Notes: a model not told the origin generated them from the sequence alone. Shown: positions 9,107-17,794, numbered from the stretch's first letter. The stretch: 64,000 nucleotides of DNA from Chlorogloeopsis sp038404745 (GCF_038404745.2 NZ_JAYKTT020000001.1:248001-312000), one strand, 5' to 3'. Numbers and translations are program-made.

Positions 9107-10447
9107 TTACTCTCCAGTAATCGACAGTTCATTAACCCAGATTTTTGGACATACTCCAGCAGGAGTTAACTCAGCTTCTTTATCCACCAAAATAATTGAC
9201 TTTAAAAGTTGTAGGAAATCACCGGCAACTGTTGCTGACTCAATACTTGTCTTAACACCTTTGTTGATAATCCAACCATCAAAGGGCAAAGAAAAAGAAC
9301 CTTGTAAGGATTTCACTCCAGCATGGAGAGCCTGTAAATCATCGATAAAAACTACATTTTCAGCTGTTTCCAGACTTAGTTCTTGTTCAGCAGGTGTGCT
9401 TGCAAAAACATGATAAAAATTTGGGCTGACGGTGACTTTTGCACCTATATTAGCATTTCCAGTTGGTTGAGCATTCAGTCTTTTCGCAGTGCCTGCACTA
9501 TGGAGAAAGCCTGTTAAAATACCACTTTCAATGAGCGATACTCGACGAGTGGGAGTTCCTTCTCCATCAAAAGTTTCTGCACCCACATTAGCTGAATGCA
9601 ATGCATCATCGCACACTGAAAGTAGAGGAGAAGCGATTTGCTTTCCTAAATCATCAGGGGTAGATAGGCTTTGTTTATCCAAAATATTTTGAGCATTGAA
9701 CAAGTTTGAAAAAGCACCCAATAGACTTAAGAAAGCATCTGGTGAGAAAACAACTGTATATTTACCAGACTTGATTTTTTCATAATTTAAGTGACTAATA
9801 GTTTTCTCAGCAGTTTCTTGAATGCAACCATTTATATCCAGAGAGTCTAAACTGTGATTAATTCTAAAAGCGCCAGCACTACGAGGTTTTTTCCCTTCGT
9901 CTTCTGTTTTGCTGTAAAGATAAATTGATGCTAAAGAGTGAGACTCAATTCTCATCGCACCCTCACTGTTGAGATAGAACCTATCAATATCTCTTTGCGC
10001 CAAGTTGTTGTAAGGCACTCCTTTGATAGCCGGATGAATTGAAAGTATTTCTTTCTCCGCTGCCAGCAAATTCTCTATGAGTTGAGCAACAGGAGCCTGT
10101 GGATATTTTTGATCCGATTGATAAGTAATAGGGATAGTTGCTTCTGGGCTAAAATCTGGTACATTTTCTTTCACACCAAAGAAACTAGCTTCGTAGGCAG
10201 TCTCTAAAGCTAATTTTAGTCCTCTAGGGTCTACATCTGTCGTACTGGTGACACCCATTGTCCGATCTTCATTCCAAACACGTACGGTAACACCAGAAAG
10301 ATTTGAGGATTTAACTTGCTTAGGTTCACCTTGATCTACTTGGACACTTGTTGAATCTACTATTGATCCATAGATATCGAATTTTTTAATGCCAAGTTTA
10401 TTAGCACTATCCTTGGCATAATTCGCAATTTCGTTAATATTCGGCAT
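9107..10447 (-). CDS. tldE: TldE/PmbA-family protein, partner of TldD
   Basis: A 446-residue member of the PmbA/TldD family (modulator of DNA gyrase). It has the N-terminal region FDIYGSIVDSTSVQVDQGE with the characteristic LSGVTVRVW segment. The C-terminal half carries FDGEGTPTRRVSLIESGILTG-like sequence and an NxGVKTSIESATV tail. As expected for TldE it lacks the HExxxH zinc motif, which is in the TldD partner just upstream. In Escherichia coli the TldD-TldE heterodimer is a zinc peptidase that degrades unfolded peptides, trims the microcin B17 leader and affects CcdA turnover. The gene begins 22 bases after the tldD stop on the same strand, so the two are almost certainly one operon. Confidence 0.92.
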   Translation of the reverse strand: MPNINEIANYAKDSANKLGIKKFDIYGSIVDSTSVQVDQGEPKQVKSSNLSGVTVRVWNEDRTMGVTSTTDVDPRGLKLALETAYEASFFGVKENVPDFSPEATIPITYQSDQKYPQAPVAQLIENLLAAEKEILSIHPAIKGVPYNNLAQRDIDRFYLNSEGAMRIESHSLASIYLYSKTEDEGKKPRSAGAFRINHSLDSLDINGCIQETAEKTISHLNYEKIKSGKYTVVFSPDAFLSLLGAFSNLFNAQNILDKQSLSTPDDLGKQIASPLLSVCDDALHSANVGAETFDGEGTPTRRVSLIESGILTGFLHSAGTAKRLNAQPTGNANIGAKVTVSPNFYHVFASTPAEQELSLETAENVVFIDDLQALHAGVKSLQGSFSLPFDGWIINKGVKTSIESATVAGDFLQLLKSIILVDKEAELTPAGVCPKIWVNELSITGE

Positions 10448-10469
10448 AAAAATCTAAAATCCAAATTAT

Positions 10470-11942
10470 TTAGCGTCCACCAACAGTAATCGAATCAACT
10501 TTGATATGTGGTTGTCCTACAGTGGTGTAAATACTGCCACTAATAGAGCCACAGAAACCTGGCGCTAAAGATAAATCTTGAGAGCACATGGAAATTTTAT
10601 TCATTATTTCCTTGGCTTCACCGATGAGAATTGCCCCTTTGAGTGGTTTGGTAATTTTACCGTTTTCAATCAAATAAGCTTCGTCTACACCAAAATTAAA
10701 TTGTCCAGTAGCGCCAACACTACCGCCCCCCATTTTTTTGCAATAAATACCTTTATCCACAGAGGCAAATAAATCTTCTATTGTGTATTCTCCAGGAGCA
10801 ATGTAAGTGTTACGCATCCGGCTTGCAGCCGCAAATGTAAAACTCTGACGCCGCCCACTACCGGTTCTGGGGTGTCCGGTGCGCCAAGAACCAGCTCTAT
10901 CTGCCAAAAAGTTCTTGAGAACGCCTTTTTCAATCAACAAAGTTCTCTGGGCAGGCATACCTTCGTCGTCCATATCAATTGTACCGAAGGCATTTTCTGT
11001 CCGTCCTTCATCCCAAGCAGTTAGGCTTTCGTGAGCAATTTTTTCACCTTTTTTGTCAGCAAAAGGAGTAGTTTTGCGTTCAATTTGTGTGGTTTCCAGC
11101 AAGTGTCCGCAGGCTTCGTGGAAAATTACTCCACCAAAGTGATTTGCCATGATGATCGGGTAAGTGCCTGATTCCACATAATCTGCGTAGAGCATTTTAC
11201 CTGTTGATTCGGCAAGTTGCTCCGCTGCTTCTTGGTAATCCCAAGTTTTTAGGAAATTTGGATCGCTAGTGTTACCACCCCGTTCACCCATAGAAGCGCG
11301 ATCGCTACCGTCAGCGCACAGCAAGCTTAATCCTACTGACTGGGTAAGGCGAATGTCACGGGCAAAAGTACCATCACTAGCGGCGACTAAAACTTCTTGC
11401 CAGTCACGGAAATAGGTACCACGACGTGATTGGATGTGGTTGGCTTTTTGCTGTAATTGGGCAGTACTTTCAAGGAGAATTTCTCCCATTTCGCGGATAG
11501 AGCTACACAGAGGTAACCAGCTATCTTTGCCTCTTTTGGCAGCATAATCTCTGAGCAATTCCAAGTTAATTTCTGGAATAAAAGCGTTTGGTGCAGGTAG
11601 CTGTAAACCCAGAATAGAAAGACCTTTTTCTAGGGCTGCTTTCAAACCAGCAAACGAAAGGTCATTTGTACTAACATAGCAGTCGCCGTGTCCTTTAAAT
11701 ACTCTTACTCCTGCACCAGTGGAAAGACGCGGTGTAATACTGGTGATTGTGTCTTCTTCTGCAAGGCAGCTAATGTAATTGACACGCTCTAAAAAAAATT
11801 CGATGAAGTCAGCGCCAGCGGCACGCCCTAATCCTAAAAGGGTTGCCAAAGGAGCTTCCCAGGTTTCATCAAATCTTTCTGGAGTGGAAGAGTATTGCAA
11901 GGTGGGGAGTTGTTTGGACAGAAGTAGGGTATTTTTGAGCAT
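10470..11942 (-). CDS. tldD: TldD-family zinc metallopeptidase
   Basis: A 490-residue protein with the catalytic zinc motif HEACGH in GGVIFHEACGHLLETT at about residues 272-277, where Glu is the general base and the two His bind zinc. Other family features are the Gly-rich C-terminal block MGGGSVGATGQFNFGV and the GTIDMDDEGMPAQRTLLIEKG segment. TldD forms the active heterodimer with the adjacent TldE. The first 20-30 residues are weakly conserved; the ATG at 11942 is retained. The lasso-peptide cluster ends only about 210 bases upstream on the same strand. Because TldD/TldE trims RiPP leaders in other systems, a supporting role is conceivable, but the pair is widespread in cyanobacteria and is probably housekeeping. 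Confidence 0.93.
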   Translation of the reverse strand: MLKNTLLLSKQLPTLQYSSTPERFDETWEAPLATLLGLGRAAGADFIEFFLERVNYISCLAEEDTITSITPRLSTGAGVRVFKGHGDCYVSTNDLSFAGLKAALEKGLSILGLQLPAPNAFIPEINLELLRDYAAKRGKDSWLPLCSSIREMGEILLESTAQLQQKANHIQSRRGTYFRDWQEVLVAASDGTFARDIRLTQSVGLSLLCADGSDRASMGERGGNTSDPNFLKTWDYQEAAEQLAESTGKMLYADYVESGTYPIIMANHFGGVIFHEACGHLLETTQIERKTTPFADKKGEKIAHESLTAWDEGRTENAFGTIDMDDEGMPAQRTLLIEKGVLKNFLADRAGSWRTGHPRTGSGRRQSFTFAAASRMRNTYIAPGEYTIEDLFASVDKGIYCKKMGGGSVGATGQFNFGVDEAYLIENGKITKPLKGAILIGEAKEIMNKISMCSQDLSLAPGFCGSISGSIYTTVGQPHIKVDSITVGGR

Positions 11943-12039
11943 GAGTGGCCTCTTGGTGCTGGCGTTTCCGGAAACTTTGACTGAAATATCCTGGTGTGAT
12001 CAGTCTAACAAATCCGTGGAAGCCGCAGATAGAAGCAAG

Positions 12040-12145
12040 GCGATCGCCTTTTGAGAACTCATCAGGATTGATACCCAATTCTCACAGTTTTGCTGCTAGG
12101 CATTCAGCACGTTCTTGTAATCGTTGTTTGCAAGAAAAATTTAGT
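12040..12145 (-). pseudogene. Relic of a Uma2/DUF820 gene C-terminus
   Basis: Reading the minus strand from about 12140 gives KQRLQERAECLAAKL, a stop codon (TGA), then ELGINPDE. This matches the coiled tail of the Uma2 proteins encoded at 37431 and 38454, which end QRAEQLAARLRALGIDPDLP. The TGA stands where Arg (CGA) would be expected. No start codon or catalytic domain precedes it, because the nucleotidyltransferase stop is at 12155. It is read as a decayed fragment rather than a gene. Confidence 0.45.
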
Positions 12146-12154
12146 AAATAAATA

Positions 12155-13360
12155 CTATTTTTTTATTCTTAAGTACTGTAACAAAGATAATCTGTATCTT
12201 GCTATTAAACGAATTGGGCGAGTTAGATAATATAGAAAATAGAGAAATTTAGGTAAACGAAGAAATTCTAAATCGTGTTCTGTGGGTGTAAACCAGCCAT
12301 GAGTATTCAACAAACTAACCAAGATTTGCAATCTGTCCTTGAAACGTTCTCTTGTACTCATGTGAAATAAATCTTTTGGCACCCCTTCAATTTTCTCTTC
12401 AGTAGTCTCACAAAAAAGTTGTTTGCTCACCTGCTCGACTACTAACTTAACTGCTGGATCAGACTCTACTTCTTTTAAGACTTCTTCTGGAAGAGACGCT
12501 TCTAGTAGATTTTTGGTTAACAAAAGTGTGACAGATAGTATCCGTTTGCATCCGCATCTGTTCGCTTGATCCATAATCTGCATCCAGTCCATTTCTGGAT
12601 AGGTGCGAATTACTTCCGCAACATCGCAAATCCGATGTAACATATGCCAACAGTCTTTAGTCCCTTGGAGGCAGAGCATGAAAAAACAGGCTTCTGGTGA
12701 TAAATTAAGCACCTTTTCTCCGGATAGCTCAAAATGCTCCAAGTTTTGCCACCAGTAATTGTCACTAATAGAACGTGAGTAATCCTTTGGTACGATTTCA
12801 CAATGAAGGTCAATACAAAGCGTGCGATCGCAAAGTAGAAAATGGCACTCTGAGGGCAAGTCAAGACAGATTTCACCTCCAGCGGCAATCAGTAAATCTA
12901 CAGCTTTTTGATAGTGATGTTTGGGAACGAGGATATCCAGATCTCGTGTTTGGCGCAGGGAAAAGTTACCATAGGCTGAAGCCCCTAGAATAGATCCTTT
13001 GAATGGAAGCGCAGGAATTTGATTGCTTTCAAATAAGCTTAAAAACTTCAATAAATTTTGAGTAATAAAAATGCTACGAAAAAGATTTGCTTGAAAATCC
13101 TGACGGAGCTGATTTAACTTGGTAGGGGGAATAGATTCTGGAGAAATACTTTGGAGGCTGTGATACAAAAGCGGCATAACTCTATGCCTTTGTGCTATTT
13201 GCATTAAATACTCCCAGTCAATATCTTCTAGCAGCAGCTTTTGAATGCGTGCCGCTGTTGTGGGAGTAATGTGAGTTCTGGCACAGCATAACAGCAACTC
13301 TACTTCTTTACCAGTAGATTGTGGTAGCTGTTGAGTAGATATTTTGGGTATGACAATCAT
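12155..13360 (-). CDS. Nucleotidyltransferase-like protein of the lasso cluster (PF14907 type)
   Basis: A 401-residue protein of the uncharacterised nucleotidyltransferase family (NTP_transf_5). ALPFKGSILGASAYG is followed by LRQTRDLDILVPKHHY, where DLD is the candidate metal-binding Asp pair, and then CIDLHCEI with the third acidic residue. The family is frequent in RiPP loci with PqqD-like and B2 proteins, though its reaction is not settled; nucleotidylation of a small molecule or peptide is the usual guess. The ATG at 13360 follows the transporter stop by seven bases, with AGGT about 10 bases upstream. An in-frame TTG at 13396 would overlap the transporter and is less likely. It is the last gene of the apparent operon. 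Confidence 0.8.
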   Translation of the reverse strand: MIVIPKISTQQLPQSTGKEVELLLCCARTHITPTTAARIQKLLLEDIDWEYLMQIAQRHRVMPLLYHSLQSISPESIPPTKLNQLRQDFQANLFRSIFITQNLLKFLSLFESNQIPALPFKGSILGASAYGNFSLRQTRDLDILVPKHHYQKAVDLLIAAGGEICLDLPSECHFLLCDRTLCIDLHCEIVPKDYSRSISDNYWWQNLEHFELSGEKVLNLSPEACFFMLCLQGTKDCWHMLHRICDVAEVIRTYPEMDWMQIMDQANRCGCKRILSVTLLLTKNLLEASLPEEVLKEVESDPAVKLVVEQVSKQLFCETTEEKIEGVPKDLFHMSTRERFKDRLQILVSLLNTHGWFTPTEHDLEFLRLPKFLYFLYYLTRPIRLIARYRLSLLQYLRIKK

Positions 13361-13367
13361 CAAACTG

Positions 13368-15185
13368 CTACCTATAATTTTGAGCTTGGGTTTCAAATAA
13401 ATGGGCGTAGGTACCCTCTAGCTGCATTAACTCCTCGTGAGTACCACTTTCTAAAATGGAGCCATTTGCCATTACATAGATGCGATCGGCCATTTTAACA
13501 GTGGATAAGCGATGACTGATGAGAATGGCAGCTTGATTTTTGATCAGTTGGCGGAACTTTTCAAACACTTCATACTCAGCTTTAGGATCCATTGCGCTAG
13601 TAGGCTCATCAAGGACAATTACCTGGGAATCCCGCAAAAATGCCCGCGCTAGTGCAATTTTCTGCCACTGTCCGATACTGAGTTCTTCTCCTTGTTCAAA
13701 TAACTTACCCAAAATAGTGTCATAACCTTGAGGTAATTTTGTGATGACATCATCAGCACCAGAACGGCGAGCAGCAGCAATTATACTTTCCTGATGAGGT
13801 GGCAGTTCTATGTTGGCTAACCAAATATTTTCCTGTGCTGTCAGGTGGTATTTGGCATAGTCCTGAAAAATTACGCTGATTTCGCGCCGTAATTCGGCGG
13901 TTTTAAATTCCCGTAGATCAATCCCATCGATAGTAATGTTGCCTGCTGTGGGATCGTACAATCGACATAAAAGCTTAATTAAAGTTGTTTTCCCGGAGCC
14001 GTTTTCTCCAACTAATGCTACTACTTCCCCTGGTCGAATAGTAAGATTGATATCTCGAAGTGCCTGACGGGTAGTGGTAGTGTATTGAAAACTAACATTA
14101 TTAAATACAATTCCACTTTGCATCGGTCGCGGAATCGTTACCGGATATAAAGGATCGACTAGCTTGGGTTTCAAGTCAAGGAATTCGTAGAGGTTAGCAA
14201 GAAATAAATTGTCCTCATACAGAGCAGATAAACTACTCAATAAACCTTTAATATCATTCTGTCCGCGCTGTAATGCTTGATGATAGAGAACCAGATCCCC
14301 CAAACGCAAAATGCCGTAGATAGCTTGATAAACAATGAAAGCATAGATAACAAATATTAAAACTCCAGCAATAGCTTCTGCTGCAAAATTAGCCAGAGAG
14401 CGTTTAGTAAAAATTTTTAAGCTTTCCCTATATATCTGCCGTCGGATACGGAGGTACCATTGACTAAAAAAGTTACCTAAATCAAACAAACGAATTTCTT
14501 TGGCAAACTGATCTGATGTCAGCATCCAACTTAAATACATCGCTTTTCGATGCGGTGGAGTCCATTTTCGCTGCCAATCATACATGACTCGACTGAATTT
14601 TATCCGCACTAACATAGCGGGAAGAGCAGCAACAAATAAAATACCGATAATTCCCCAATGCAATGATAGCAACAAGCCAATCATTGCCAGTAAAGAAACA
14701 CTATTTTGAGCAACTTGTGCCAAACGATTTAAGATTTGGGGAGGTCGGTGAGGAGCTTCTTGTTGAGCACGTTGTAGGGCATCGTAGTATTTAGCATTCT
14801 CGTAATACTCTAGATCGGCTGCAATAGATTTAGCATTAATAATGCCCTGCATATGGTCAGTCACTCGCTGAGAATGAGCAGTAGTGACTAGTTCCGTTAA
14901 AGAACTGCAAAGAGCAGTTACAAGAGTTACTGCACCAGCTATAGCAATTAAAAGTATTGCACGATGAAAAGCAGCAGTTTTATCAGCATTAGAGAGGTTA
15001 ACAGCTACTGTATCTATGATCAATTTGGTAATATAAATTGATACTACGGGCAGTATTCCTTGGATAACTAGCAGCACTACACGAGCGCTCGTCCAACCAG
15101 GACTACTTTGCCAAACTAAGCGTAATGCAGGCACAAGACGTAAAGTTTGCTGGAGTTTTTGTTTAATGATTTTGCCTGCTTGCAT
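13368..15185 (-). CDS. Peptide-export ABC transporter, fused permease and ATPase (lasso D-type)
   Basis: A 605-residue half-transporter. Residues 1-330 form a type IV exporter membrane domain with about six spans, for example VVLLVIQGILPVVSIYITKL and AIAGVLIFVIYAFIVYQ. The nucleotide-binding domain has Walker A GENGSGKTTL near 392-401, the signature LSIGQWQKIALARA near 499, Walker B VIVLDEPTSAMDP near 520 and the switch His in ILISHRLSTV. There is no peptidase C39 domain, which agrees with leader removal by the separate B2 protein. McjD-like transporters of this layout export mature lasso peptides and confer self-immunity. It is encoded in line with the other lasso genes, seven bases ahead of the nucleotidyltransferase. 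Confidence 0.9.
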   Translation of the reverse strand: MQAGKIIKQKLQQTLRLVPALRLVWQSSPGWTSARVVLLVIQGILPVVSIYITKLIIDTVAVNLSNADKTAAFHRAILLIAIAGAVTLVTALCSSLTELVTTAHSQRVTDHMQGIINAKSIAADLEYYENAKYYDALQRAQQEAPHRPPQILNRLAQVAQNSVSLLAMIGLLLSLHWGIIGILFVAALPAMLVRIKFSRVMYDWQRKWTPPHRKAMYLSWMLTSDQFAKEIRLFDLGNFFSQWYLRIRRQIYRESLKIFTKRSLANFAAEAIAGVLIFVIYAFIVYQAIYGILRLGDLVLYHQALQRGQNDIKGLLSSLSALYEDNLFLANLYEFLDLKPKLVDPLYPVTIPRPMQSGIVFNNVSFQYTTTTRQALRDINLTIRPGEVVALVGENGSGKTTLIKLLCRLYDPTAGNITIDGIDLREFKTAELRREISVIFQDYAKYHLTAQENIWLANIELPPHQESIIAAARRSGADDVITKLPQGYDTILGKLFEQGEELSIGQWQKIALARAFLRDSQVIVLDEPTSAMDPKAEYEVFEKFRQLIKNQAAILISHRLSTVKMADRIYVMANGSILESGTHEELMQLEGTYAHLFETQAQNYR

Positions 15186-15263
15186 ATTTATAATTTTTAA
15201 AGAATTTTTAGTAAGTTTAAAATATTTTATAAATGACCTAATATAAATCTAGTTAAAATCTAA

Positions 15264-16475
15264 CTAATCGTCAGCGTTAATACTTTCAATTTTCAAAAAT
15301 CCTTCTTGGATAAATTTAGTAACTAACTTAATTTTGCCTTCATTATTTATTAAGCCACCAATATCTTTCACAGCAAAGCGATCGCTATATAATATAGTAC
15401 TTAATGAAGGAGCAAAAAAAATAGGAAAAGTTAAAGTTTTGTTGTAAAAATTTATATATATATTGCTTTTATCCTTATCTATTGAAAAAAGAATACTTTT
15501 TCTTCGTGATAGAATAGAGTTTAAATTAATTTGACTAATGAGTAACCAGTCCTTAAATCTGCTTTCATCTTGGGAACGTTTGTTGACAATAAACTGGTGA
15601 GATTTTGTTTCAAGTAAAGTATCTACATCTAAATTAGTAACTAAATCTTGGCAGATTTGGCGAAAATTTTCTTTAAAAAAGCTTTTCTGATCATCATTCA
15701 TGAATTCGTTAGGAATGGCTCTTCTAAAAGCCGGGTTCTCCTTAGCGAGTTCAACTAAGTCTTGTAGTAGTTCAAACCAATAGGTGGGATATAACCCCAA
15801 TGCAATATGTATAGAATTTGTATCTGTTGTGAAAGCTTGATGAATGAGACCCCTGGGAATATATAGTAAATCTCCCGGCTTTAATTCAACTTCAAACTCC
15901 GGTTTTTCTAATGAGTGTAGTCCTATACCCTGGTCTTTTTGTTGAGAAGGTAGTTGTATTGGTGAGTGATATAAATTCCAAATTTTAGTACCATGTATTT
16001 GTAAAATACAAACATCATGCTCGTCATAATGTGGCAATAATCCTTGTGCTGTAGGAGGTGTTATATAAATATTGGCTCTGATTCTAAACTTGAGTTCGCT
16101 TTCTAGTAGATTACAAAAATTTATAAGTTTAGGAATTGATTTATGTACACCGTTGATAACTAGTGTAAAGCCTTGATGTAAAAATTCAAATAGCTTATTA
16201 TTGTCAACAATATATTGATGAGATTTGGATTCTTGTTTAGACCAATTCTTGAAATCTAAACTATTACCATCCTTGACTAAGAAAAAATTATCACATTCTG
16301 CTTGTAATTTTTGATTTTGCAAAAAATTATCAATATCGTTATTATCTAAAATATTGTTATAAAAGGAGTTATTGTTACGATTAATATAAAGATACTTTTT
16401 CTCCCAATAGGATTGAAAAAAATCTGTAATTTTATATGGATAAACAAGTTGAGAAAAGTTAGGTTCAGTATTCAT
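15264..16475 (-). CDS. JmjC/cupin_4-type 2OG-Fe(II) oxygenase in the lasso cluster
   Basis: A 403-residue protein with the fold of the cupin_4/ribosomal-oxygenase (RoxA/YcfD) family. The facial iron site is seen as HYDEHD (H147-x-D149 of H-x-D), followed by a strand VCILQIHGTKIWNLY. The distal His, about residue 211, lies in PGDLLYIPRGLIHQAF. The C-terminal region (about 260-403) is a winged-helix-like extension typical of the family, here diverged and Asn/Lys-rich. Known relatives hydroxylate Arg or His in ribosomal proteins. Placed between the kinase and the exporter of a lasso cluster, it is a candidate peptide hydroxylase acting on precursor or product; this is inference. The gene is more AT-rich than its neighbours, which may mean separate acquisition. 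Confidence 0.78.
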   Translation of the reverse strand: MNTEPNFSQLVYPYKITDFFQSYWEKKYLYINRNNNSFYNNILDNNDIDNFLQNQKLQAECDNFFLVKDGNSLDFKNWSKQESKSHQYIVDNNKLFEFLHQGFTLVINGVHKSIPKLINFCNLLESELKFRIRANIYITPPTAQGLLPHYDEHDVCILQIHGTKIWNLYHSPIQLPSQQKDQGIGLHSLEKPEFEVELKPGDLLYIPRGLIHQAFTTDTNSIHIALGLYPTYWFELLQDLVELAKENPAFRRAIPNEFMNDDQKSFFKENFRQICQDLVTNLDVDTLLETKSHQFIVNKRSQDESRFKDWLLISQINLNSILSRRKSILFSIDKDKSNIYINFYNKTLTFPIFFAPSLSTILYSDRFAVKDIGGLINNEGKIKLVTKFIQEGFLKIESINADD

Positions 16476-16518
16476 GAATTGATAAATTATCTCTAATTAA
16501 AAAATTAGATAATTAATT

Positions 16519-17439
16519 TTAAACAAAATTAGCTGTACTAATTTGACGTTCAAGATGTTGTTCTACTAACTGGCAAACGTTAGGTAAAAGTTGCAGAGAG
16601 CTAGGTCGTAAAAGGCGAGATATAGAAACTAAGTTGGCAAGTTTGGTAAGTTTAAGGAAGTGAGACGCTCCATTAGGTTGCAGCAGTTCATTCCCAAATC
16701 TCGTTATGTAAGAGTTGCGGAATAAATATGTTAAAATTTTCTGGGGCTGGAGAGGTTGAATTTCTACATTCGCATCTATACCTAGAACATAAATTTGCTG
16801 GAGTGGAATAGTTTTTTCTGTAAAACCGTGAGTAATTCTGCGATCGCGTTTTTCTAAGTGAGAAACTAGTCGTGGCAATTCTTCAGGATTACCTCCCAAA
16901 CCAGCAACTGCATCTGGCCAAAGTTTCAGTTGTGGAAAAGCTGGTATCACCAATACTTGGTTGCTATTGTTCAAGTCTACAGCGATAACGTCATCACCAA
17001 TTAGACTATGTCCCCGTGCGTGGAGAGCAGCAACCATCGTAGATTTACCCCATCCTTTATCTCCGATGAAGGCAACACCATTATCATGTATGGTCACAGC
17101 ACTTGCATGCAGTACCAAGTATCCTCGTTGATGTAGCAGCACACCTATAGCTGCCCCCAATATAAATAAGCGTAGTCTGTCCTCATCAGCCTCTGGAACT
17201 GGGTCGATAATAATTCTTTTTCCATCTTGGATCAGAAAAGTTCCCACTCCTTGCCAATATAAGTACATACCCTCAGAAGTTAACTGGAAACAATGTGCAG
17301 CAGAATTAGTTTTTAAGGGAGAATGCTCTAGTTTTTGCAATTGGATAATCACATCTGCATCTACTTCACAAGAGGTGATTAACTCTGGCAGTGGGAATGG
17401 GGAGTAGACAACTAAACCATAAGCTCTGTAGGAATACAT
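16519..17439 (-). CDS. HPr-kinase-like lasso-peptide kinase
   Basis: A 306-residue P-loop protein related to HPr kinase/phosphorylase. The nucleotide loop is GDKGWGKSTM near residues 124-133, preceded by LVLHASAV with the conserved His of this family, and followed by LIGDDVIAVD near 145. The N-terminal 95 residues are a variable domain. Kinases of this kind in lasso clusters (for example the ThcoK/PadeK group) phosphorylate the side chain of a C-terminal Ser of the precursor; the precursor here ends in Ser49. It starts 205 bases after the precursor stop, beyond a hairpin. It ends 43 bases before the oxygenase gene. Confidence 0.85.
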   Translation of the reverse strand: MYSYRAYGLVVYSPFPLPELITSCEVDADVIIQLQKLEHSPLKTNSAAHCFQLTSEGMYLYWQGVGTFLIQDGKRIIIDPVPEADEDRLRLFILGAAIGVLLHQRGYLVLHASAVTIHDNGVAFIGDKGWGKSTMVAALHARGHSLIGDDVIAVDLNNSNQVLVIPAFPQLKLWPDAVAGLGGNPEELPRLVSHLEKRDRRITHGFTEKTIPLQQIYVLGIDANVEIQPLQPQKILTYLFRNSYITRFGNELLQPNGASHFLKLTKLANLVSISRLLRPSSLQLLPNVCQLVEQHLERQISTANFV

Positions 17440-17567
17440 ATTTTTTATTCTTTACTGAACACTTTAGTTAAGTAAAGGCTGATTACTTAGAATTCAGCCT
17501 CGACTAGTGATGTCAAACGCTCAAGAGAAATTGAGCAGACAATCATTATTATCAAAATTTGTTCATA

Positions 17568-17617
17568 AATAACTTCGGTTTTCTTGCTGAGCTCAAGCAA
17601 AAAAACACAAAGTTATT
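17568..17617 (-). terminator. Hairpin after the lasso precursor gene
   Basis: AATAACTT (17568-17575) pairs with AAGTTATT (17610-17617), and inside it TTGCT pairs with AGCAA around a GAGCTCA loop. On the minus strand, downstream of the precursor stop at 17645, this could be a partial terminator. It would make the short precursor transcript more abundant than the downstream kinase, oxygenase and transporter genes. The stem is AT-rich, so the strength is uncertain. Confidence 0.45.
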
Positions 17618-17644
17618 TTGAATTATTTCGGTGGCTGTTAACGA

Positions 17645-17794
17645 TTAGCTAGCAACATCACCAATTCCGTTTGGACCTACAGAAGTACCCTGAGGAACGT
17701 CAGTACTGCTAGCTCCACCTTGTTGGGTTAGAGTTTCGATGTCACCATAAACGGTTACTTCGGGTTTGGTGTAGGTTTTCTTTTGCAAGTTCAT
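17645..17794 (-). CDS. Lasso-peptide precursor, 49 residues
   Basis: A short gene between the cyclase and kinase genes, with AAGGGA eight bases before its ATG. The leader shows the recognition pattern bound by PqqD-like RRE proteins: KTYTKPEVTVYGDIETLT, that is Y8-x-x-P11 and a hydrophobic residue, then GDI. Thr23 is followed by Gln24-Gln25-Gly26-Gly27. The core candidates are a segment starting at Gly26 (ring closure to Asp32, seven residues) or at Gln25 (ring to Asp32, eight residues; this puts Thr23 at the usual -2 position). Asp32 sits in TDVPQGT, a D-x-P-x-G-T pattern I associate with cyanobacterial lasso precursors. The C-terminus is GDVAS, giving a terminal Ser for the neighbouring kinase. 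No Cys or aromatic residue is present in the core, so no disulfide and little UV absorbance are expected. Confidence 0.9.
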   Translation of the reverse strand: MNLQKKTYTKPEVTVYGDIETLTQQGGASSTDVPQGTSVGPNGIGDVAS

